From: an uncultured Pelagibacteraceae bacterium
GTDB taxonomy: Bacteria; Pseudomonadota; Alphaproteobacteria; Pelagibacterales; Pelagibacteraceae
Assembly: GCA_902597425.1 (NCBI GenBank)
Contig: CACJXT010000004.1
Span: forward strand, 1 to 45,205
Reading direction: 5' to 3'
DNA length: 45,205 nt
The translations under genes and the position numbers were made by a program. Position 1 is the stretch's first letter. Each line of letters starts with the position of its first letter. Below are positions 40,731 through 45,205 of the stretch, one piece after another. The notes beneath the pieces were generated by a model, which saw only the letters and a list, made by a program, of their open reading frames with translations, did not search any database and was not told where the DNA came from.

Positions 40731-41786
40731 TTAATCCAGTATTTTGTTTAATTTACTAACCTGGCCTATTTTAAATAGAATGGTATTATCTTTAGTGAAA
40801 CCATATTTTCCAGCATTATCTTTAAATCTAATTGGAGGCTCCATTATTGGTTCTAGAGATAAGACTACTGTTCCCCAATGCATACCCAAAACTTTTTTAC
40901 TTTTTAAATCTTGACCAATATTTAGTGCTTCCTCAGGATTTGAATGATAAATAGATTTATCTTTTTGTGGAGACATTGGATAAAAATTATATGCTCCTAT
41001 ATTAATAAAAGTTAAGTCAATAGGACCATATTTTTTTCCAAGTTCCTTATAAATATTTCCATAGCCTGTATCACACGCAAAAAATATTTTTTTATCATTA
41101 TATTCAATTAAAAAATTTCCCCATAAAGTTTTATTTGTGTCCCATAAACTTCTTTTAGACCAATGAACTGCAGGTAGAAAAGTAATTTTTAAATCATTTA
41201 CTTTTATTTCATCATACCAATCCATTTCGTTTACATCTGAAAAACCATTTTTAATAAAATATTTTCCAAGTTTGAGAGGAGTTAAAACTTTGGTTTTTTT
41301 GTAAGGAAATCTCCGTATAGTTCTAGTGCTCAAATGATCATAGTGATTATGTGTTAATAAAAACAAATTTATTTCAGGTATTTCCTCAAGGTTAATTGCT
41401 GGGTCTACATATCTTTTAGGACCAAAGATTAAAGGTCCCATATTTTTTTCAAAAACCGGATCAGTAATGATAGTTGTATTACCAAGTTTAATTAAAAAGG
41501 TTGCATGACCTATCCAAGCCACAAAATCATCATTTTTATATTTTTTAAGATTTTCTAAAACTTCTTTTTTATTTATAATGTGATCTACTGGAACATCCAT
41601 ATTAAGTTTTCTTTTTTCTTTATTGAATATTTTAAAACTCCAATTAAAAGATGAATCTCTCTGGGGAGAACCTTCAGGATTTCTAAAAGTTCCATCTGGT
41701 AAATGATGATAAGGCTTATTTTCCATAGCAATACATAAAGAGTTATAAACAAAAATTATGATTAGGAAACTTACAAATTTTAACAT
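40731..41786 (-). CDS. Exported metallo-beta-lactamase-fold hydrolase (NAPE-PLD/UlaG type)
   Basis: A signal peptide or N-terminal anchor (MLKFVSFLIIIFVYNSLCIA) precedes a zinc hydrolase domain of the NAPE-phospholipase-D-like group. The core is AWIGHATFLIKLGNTTIITDPVF, then LLTHNHYDHLS (H-x-H-x-D-H zinc motif), LPAVHWSKR, ACDTGYG and LGMHWGTVVLS. The ~40-residue segment HHLPDGTFRNPEGSP after the signal is typical of these enzymes and matches a substrate-pocket lid. It probably hydrolyses a phosphodiester or amide outside the cytoplasm, lipid-linked in known relatives. It follows purK by 24 bases on the same strand. Confidence 0.88.
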   Translation of the reverse strand: MLKFVSFLIIIFVYNSLCIAMENKPYHHLPDGTFRNPEGSPQRDSSFNWSFKIFNKEKRKLNMDVPVDHIINKKEVLENLKKYKNDDFVAWIGHATFLIKLGNTTIITDPVFEKNMGPLIFGPKRYVDPAINLEEIPEINLFLLTHNHYDHLSTRTIRRFPYKKTKVLTPLKLGKYFIKNGFSDVNEMDWYDEIKVNDLKITFLPAVHWSKRSLWDTNKTLWGNFLIEYNDKKIFFACDTGYGNIYKELGKKYGPIDLTFINIGAYNFYPMSPQKDKSIYHSNPEEALNIGQDLKSKKVLGMHWGTVVLSLEPIMEPPIRFKDNAGKYGFTKDNTILFKIGQVSKLNKILD

Positions 41787-41810
41787 ATCCCCAATCTGTA
41801 TATTTTATGT

Positions 41811-42857
41811 TTATTTAATTAGTGTTGTTAAATGACCCATTTTTCTTTTGTATTTAGTTTCTTTTTTTAAATAGTCAAAGAAAAATTCATTAGAAGCATA
41901 TTTTTTTTTTCTATAAATTGTTATTTGATCACCGATAATATTAATCATTTCAGCATTTGAAATTTTATTTAGCTTTACTCGGTCTAAGTTACATACTGCC
42001 CTTACATGATTTTCAAATTGACTAATATTGTATGCATTAATAGTTAAATGACCAGAATTATGAACTCTAGGAGCTATTTCATTTGCATATAAATTATCAT
42101 TTTTATCAATAAAAAATTCTACACATAAAGTTCCTATATAATTTAATTCTTCTGCTATCGCACGTGCATATTTTTTTGATTGTTCTAAAACTTTTTCATT
42201 AATATCCGCAGGAATTTTAGAATATTTTAAAATTTGATCTTCATGAATATTTTCAATTGGATCGTAAATTTCATATTCTTGATTTTTAAACCTTGTAATA
42301 ACTACTGAAATTTCTTTTTTTAATTTAACTAACTTTTCTAAAATATATTCTTTAGTAAAATCGATATTTAAATTTTTTAAATCATCAACTGAATTTATTT
42401 TATATTGTCCTTTACCGTCATAACCTAAAGTTGTAGTTTTTAGCAATCCAGGTAAAAATTCTTTATTAATATAGACTTCTTTTTCACTTTTAATCGAAAC
42501 ATATTGCGTTGTTCTAATATTTAATTTGTTTATATAATCTTTTTCAAATAATCGATTTTGCACTATTTTATTTATTGAAGGATTAGGTAAAACAGATTTT
42601 ATATTATTTATTTTATTAAGTGTTTCATACGAAATATTTTCAAATTCAAATGTAGCTATATCAATAGCATTCATGAACTCATCAATAATATTTTGATCAT
42701 CATATTTTCCACAAATAAATTTATCAGAAAAATTTTGTGCTGGAGCATCTTGATCGTCACAAAAAATAACAGTTTTAATACCTATCTTTTTTGCAGCAGT
42801 GGCTAGCATACTTCCTAATTGACCACCACCAATAATTCCAAGCACCGGTTTAGACAT
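41811..42857 (-). CDS. purK: N5-carboxyaminoimidazole ribonucleotide synthase
   Basis: An ATP-grasp enzyme of purine synthesis. It carboxylates aminoimidazole ribonucleotide with ATP and bicarbonate to N5-CAIR, which PurE rearranges. The N-terminus LGIIGGGQLGSMLATAAKKIG is diagnostic. The grasp region has TTTLGYDGKGQYKI, EKLVKLKKEISVV, GTLCVEFFIDKNDNLYANEIAPRVHNSGH and FENHVRAVC. The 348 residues match the family. It starts 8 bases after purE, and the two act on consecutive intermediates. Confidence 0.97.
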   Translation of the reverse strand: MSKPVLGIIGGGQLGSMLATAAKKIGIKTVIFCDDQDAPAQNFSDKFICGKYDDQNIIDEFMNAIDIATFEFENISYETLNKINNIKSVLPNPSINKIVQNRLFEKDYINKLNIRTTQYVSIKSEKEVYINKEFLPGLLKTTTLGYDGKGQYKINSVDDLKNLNIDFTKEYILEKLVKLKKEISVVITRFKNQEYEIYDPIENIHEDQILKYSKIPADINEKVLEQSKKYARAIAEELNYIGTLCVEFFIDKNDNLYANEIAPRVHNSGHLTINAYNISQFENHVRAVCNLDRVKLNKISNAEMINIIGDQITIYRKKKYASNEFFFDYLKKETKYKRKMGHLTTLIK

Positions 42858-42865
42858 ATAAATAT

Positions 42866-43357
42866 TTATCTAGGTTTTTTTTTTACAGATTTAGTTTGAT
42901 TAGTGCGCCAATGATCTAAATTTTTTTTGACTTTTTTATCTTTAAGAGAAATAATAGAAGCTGCTAGTAATGCTGCGTTAATTGCCCCATCTTCTCCAAT
43001 AGCAAAAGTACCAACTGGTATACCTTTTGGCATTTGAGCTATAGACAAAAGGCTATCAAGACCTTTAAGTTTTTTGCTTTCAATAGGAACACCTAAAACT
43101 GGTAACGAAGTTAGTGCAGCAATCATTCCTGGCAAATGAGCCGAACCTCCGGCACCTGCTATTATAACTGCTATATTATTTTTTTCTGCTTTTTTAGCGT
43201 ATTCATACATCCTATGAGGAGTTCTATGTGCTGAAATAATTTTAGTTTCATATTTAATTTTTAATATTTTAAGAACTTTTTGACAAAGTTTCATGGTTTT
43301 AAAGTCTGATTGACTTCCCATTATAATTGAAACTTTATCTGAATTTATTTTAGACAT
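42866..43357 (-). CDS. purE: N5-carboxyaminoimidazole ribonucleotide mutase
   Basis: Class I PurE, converting N5-CAIR to 4-carboxyaminoimidazole ribonucleotide. Motifs are [12 protein letters not shown] (11-22), [14 protein letters not shown] (catalytic His, 40-53), [28 protein letters not shown] and [17 protein letters not shown]. The length is 163, with a basic C-terminal tail ([12 protein letters not shown]). It is the first gene of purE-purK-hydrolase-GNAT and is divergent from the M19-like gene. Confidence 0.97.
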   Translation of the reverse strand: MSKINSDKVSIIMGSQSDFKTMKLCQKVLKILKIKYETKIISAHRTPHRMYEYAKKAEKNNIAVIIAGAGGSAHLPGMIAALTSLPVLGVPIESKKLKGLDSLLSIAQMPKGIPVGTFAIGEDGAINAALLAASIISLKDKKVKKNLDHWRTNQTKSVKKKPR

Positions 43358-43470
43358 TAGGCGCTAATTTTTTATGACCTAAACAGTTATTTCAAATTAA
43401 ACAATAGATTTCAATAAAATTAATAGAATTTATGTGTCTTATTGATATTCTTAATCTTTAATAAAACTAA
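43358..43470. promoter_or_regulatory. Divergent spacer purE / M19-like gene
   Basis: 113 AT-rich bases carrying the promoters for both directions. I see no convincing operator, hairpin or PurR-type site. The M19-like gene has no Shine-Dalgarno sequence (CTTTAATAAAACTAA before ATG). Confidence 0.3.
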
Positions 43471-44439
43471 ATGAATTTTAAAATTGATAATTTACAGTAT
43501 TGCAATTGGTCGAGAGAAATCTTTAAAATTAATAGGGAAGCAGGATTAGATGCTGTGCACGTTACTATTGTTTATCATGAAGACTTTGATGAACTTCAAA
43601 ATGTTATCAGCTCATGGAGTAAACATTTTAAAGAAAACTCAGATTTAATTTTTCTAGGTAAAAATTTTAAAGATATAGAAAAAGCAAAATCACAAAATAA
43701 AACAGTGATCTTTTTTGGTTTTCAAAATTGTTCTCCTATTGAAGATGATATTGGATTAATAGAAAAAGTTCATGAACAGGGATGTAGATTTATGCAACTT
43801 ACATATAACAACCAATCGTTATTAGCCACTGGTTGTTACGAAAAAAATGATGCAGGAGTTACTAATTTTGGCAGAGAAGCTATTAAAGAAATGAATAGAG
43901 TGGGTATTGTAATAGACATGTCTCATTCTGCAGAAAAAAGTACTTTAGATGCTATTGAAATAAGTCAAAAACCAATTGCAATTACACATGCCAACCCGTC
44001 TTTTTGGTATGCAGCCAAAAGAAACAAATCAAATGATCTATTAAAAACTTTAGCAGATAGTGGTGGTATGCTTGGCCTCTCTTTATATGCACATCATTTA
44101 AAAGATGGTACTAACTGTAAACTTGAAAGTTTTTGTGAAATGGCAGCAAAAACTGCAGAGATTATGGGGTCTAAAAATATTGGCATTGGATCTGACTTAT
44201 GTCTAAATCAACCTGATAGTATTGTTGAATGGATGAGAAATGGTACATGGACAAAAACCAAAAATTATGGAGAAGGTTCAAAAGATAAACCTAGTTTTCC
44301 AAAACAGCCTGACTGGTTTTTAGATGCTAGGGGTTTTAAAAATCTAGAATCTGGTTTAAAAAAAATTGGTTTTAATACTGATGAAGTAAATGGAATTTTA
44401 GGAAATAATTGGTACAATTTTTATAAAGGAATAAATTAG
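43471..44439 (+). CDS. Membrane dipeptidase (peptidase M19)-like protein with altered metal site
   Basis: A TIM-barrel protein of the renal dipeptidase group, 322 residues. Retained positions are MSHSAEKS (His152), ITHANPS (His173), KNIGIGSDLCLN (Asp) and ILGNNWYNFY, a typical C-terminal end. Expected zinc ligands are missing: the N-terminal D-G-H-N-D motif reads Asp-Asn-Leu-Gln-Tyr (6-10), and the bridging Glu position reads Gln85 (FFGFQNCSP). It may be a mononuclear enzyme with another reaction or a non-catalytic relative. It overlaps the GTG start of the next gene by one base. No signal peptide is seen, so it is probably cytosolic. Confidence 0.8.
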   Translation: MNFKIDNLQYCNWSREIFKINREAGLDAVHVTIVYHEDFDELQNVISSWSKHFKENSDLIFLGKNFKDIEKAKSQNKTVIFFGFQNCSPIEDDIGLIEKVHEQGCRFMQLTYNNQSLLATGCYEKNDAGVTNFGREAIKEMNRVGIVIDMSHSAEKSTLDAIEISQKPIAITHANPSFWYAAKRNKSNDLLKTLADSGGMLGLSLYAHHLKDGTNCKLESFCEMAAKTAEIMGSKNIGIGSDLCLNQPDSIVEWMRNGTWTKTKNYGEGSKDKPSFPKQPDWFLDARGFKNLESGLKKIGFNTDEVNGILGNNWYNFYKGIN

Positions 44440-45205
44440 TGAAAATAGAATTAAGAAATCCAAACATTGTAATGAAATTGTCGAGGTTAGGATCTTTTCA
44501 CCAATCAAAACTTTCTTTTTTGAGAAGTTTTTTAAAAGAATTTAAAGACTGGGAATTTAAAAGAGACTTATTTGAATTAAACGAGTTTGGTTATGGAACA
44601 GCAGTGTATTCATTTAAAAAAGGTACTAGAGTTTATTCTTTAATTTGTTTTGCAAATGAACTTAATGAAAAAGAAAGATCAGACAGAGTTATTGCAACTA
44701 AATGGGATGCTGCATTTACATTGTATGATGGAGTTCCAAGTAAAAAAGATATAGATCGTTTAAGAAATGAAGTTCCAAAGCAAGAAGTGGGAAGACTTTC
44801 TTATAAAGAATTGACTCTATCTAGGGCGAATAAATCTGTAAGATTATTTGATCATGTAGTTAAAAATTTAAGCGAAGGAAATCAGCCTGACATTGGACTA
44901 TTATCAAAAGTTGGTTATTTATACAGGACAACTGCTGTTTATGGATCGGGTAAATTTGGTTTAGCTGATAGATTTAGAATTAAAAATAGAGAAGAAATTT
45001 ATGGACCTTTTAGATTAGAAATGATGTTGGTTTATTTGGTCAGACAATTTACGTTTGATCAAGTTAATCATGTTGCTAAACAAAAAAATCCGAGAAGGGC
45101 TGTGACACTAGATTTAGAAATTTGTAGAAACCTTGGAATAGGAAATTCTACTGGCTTAGGAATGGCGCCATTTATAGTTAATCATCCGACTCTTTTAAAT
45201 AATTG
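44439..45205 (+). CDS. Unknown protein coupled to the M19-like gene (cut by right edge)
   Basis: An open frame starts with GTG sharing a base with the upstream stop (TAGTG) and runs 255 codons to the window end without a stop. The product begins MKIELRNPNIVMKLSRLGSF, HQSKLSFLRSFLKEFKDWEF, and continues with GYGTAVYSFKKGTRVYSLICFAN, RVIATKWDAAFTLYDG, KVGYLYRTTAVYGSGKFGLADR and GPFRLEMMLVYLVRQF. It looks soluble and globular. I recognise no named family. The lack of codon problems and the exact coupling support a real gene that works with the M19-like protein. Confidence 0.8.
   Translation, partial: MKIELRNPNIVMKLSRLGSFHQSKLSFLRSFLKEFKDWEFKRDLFELNEFGYGTAVYSFKKGTRVYSLICFANELNEKERSDRVIATKWDAAFTLYDGVPSKKDIDRLRNEVPKQEVGRLSYKELTLSRANKSVRLFDHVVKNLSEGNQPDIGLLSKVGYLYRTTAVYGSGKFGLADRFRIKNREEIYGPFRLEMMLVYLVRQFTFDQVNHVAKQKNPRRAVTLDLEICRNLGIGNSTGLGMAPFIVNHPTLLNN

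Overview
The window looks like a stretch of a streamlined, AT-rich marine alphaproteobacterial genome. Non-coding spacers are very short, many genes overlap or abut, and codons and amino acids lean strongly to A/T-rich forms (Lys, Asn, Ile). The protein set is typical of methylated-amine-using Pelagibacterales (SAR11) or a neighbouring streamlined clade. That assignment is inference from content and style; no rRNA or other phylogenetic marker is present. I saw no tRNA, rRNA, CRISPR array, insertion sequence or phage gene, and no gene-free stretch longer than 300 bases.

Region 1 (1-11106, all minus strand) reads from right to left: a DAO-type FAD oxidoreductase, a long glutamine-synthetase-family enzyme, three N-methylglutamate-synthase-like subunits (MgsA/B/C, related to GlxB/C/D), an unknown 133-residue protein, an Amt transporter, two tiny single-pass membrane proteins separated by a hairpin terminator, a second glutamine-synthetase-family enzyme of the GlnT/GmaS type, a 2,3-diaminopropionate ammonia-lyase-like enzyme, and the start of an exported protein cut by the window edge. 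Together this looks like uptake and assimilation of (methyl)ammonium through gamma-glutamylmethylamide and N-methylglutamate.

Region 2 (11258-16967, plus) is a tight serine-cycle cassette: malyl-CoA lyase, malate-CoA ligase beta and alpha, and PEP carboxylase. Region 3 (16970-29265) handles trimethylamine and its N-oxide: a small putative regulator and the TMAO demethylase Tdm on the minus strand, the divergent TMAO-binding protein TmoX, three small envelope genes, the ATPase TmoW, and a striking in-frame chimera of the permease TmoV with an N-terminally truncated glycerol kinase. A GpsA-like dehydrogenase, a 52-residue membrane protein and the convergent trimethylamine monooxygenase Tmm follow.

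Region 4 (29345-38225) is one-carbon metabolism: an iron alcohol dehydrogenase, a class I glutamine amidotransferase, formate-tetrahydrofolate ligase, and a four-subunit sarcosine oxidase / N-methylglutamate dehydrogenase (SoxB, D, A, G order). Region 5 (38353-45205) is more ordinary: a lipoprotein, a cupin, an alpha/beta hydrolase, a cold-shock protein, a GNAT acetyltransferase, a metallo-beta-lactamase-fold hydrolase, PurK and PurE. It ends with a divergent M19-dipeptidase relative that lacks several metal ligands, translationally coupled to an unknown protein cut by the right edge.

Read as a whole, methyl groups stripped from TMA/TMAO, methylamine or sarcosine would enter tetrahydrofolate, with formate-THF ligase linking them to formate, and could be assimilated with C2 units through the serine cycle. 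The nitrogen would be recovered by the glutamine-synthetase-like and glutamate-synthase-like enzymes. A dimethylamine monooxygenase, needed to join the TMAO half to the methylamine half, is not in this window. The main oddities are the TmoV-GlpK chimera, the serine-cycle cassette in a SAR11-like setting, an orphan FAD oxidoreductase heading the N-methylglutamate operon, and several dyads in the divergent promoter regions.
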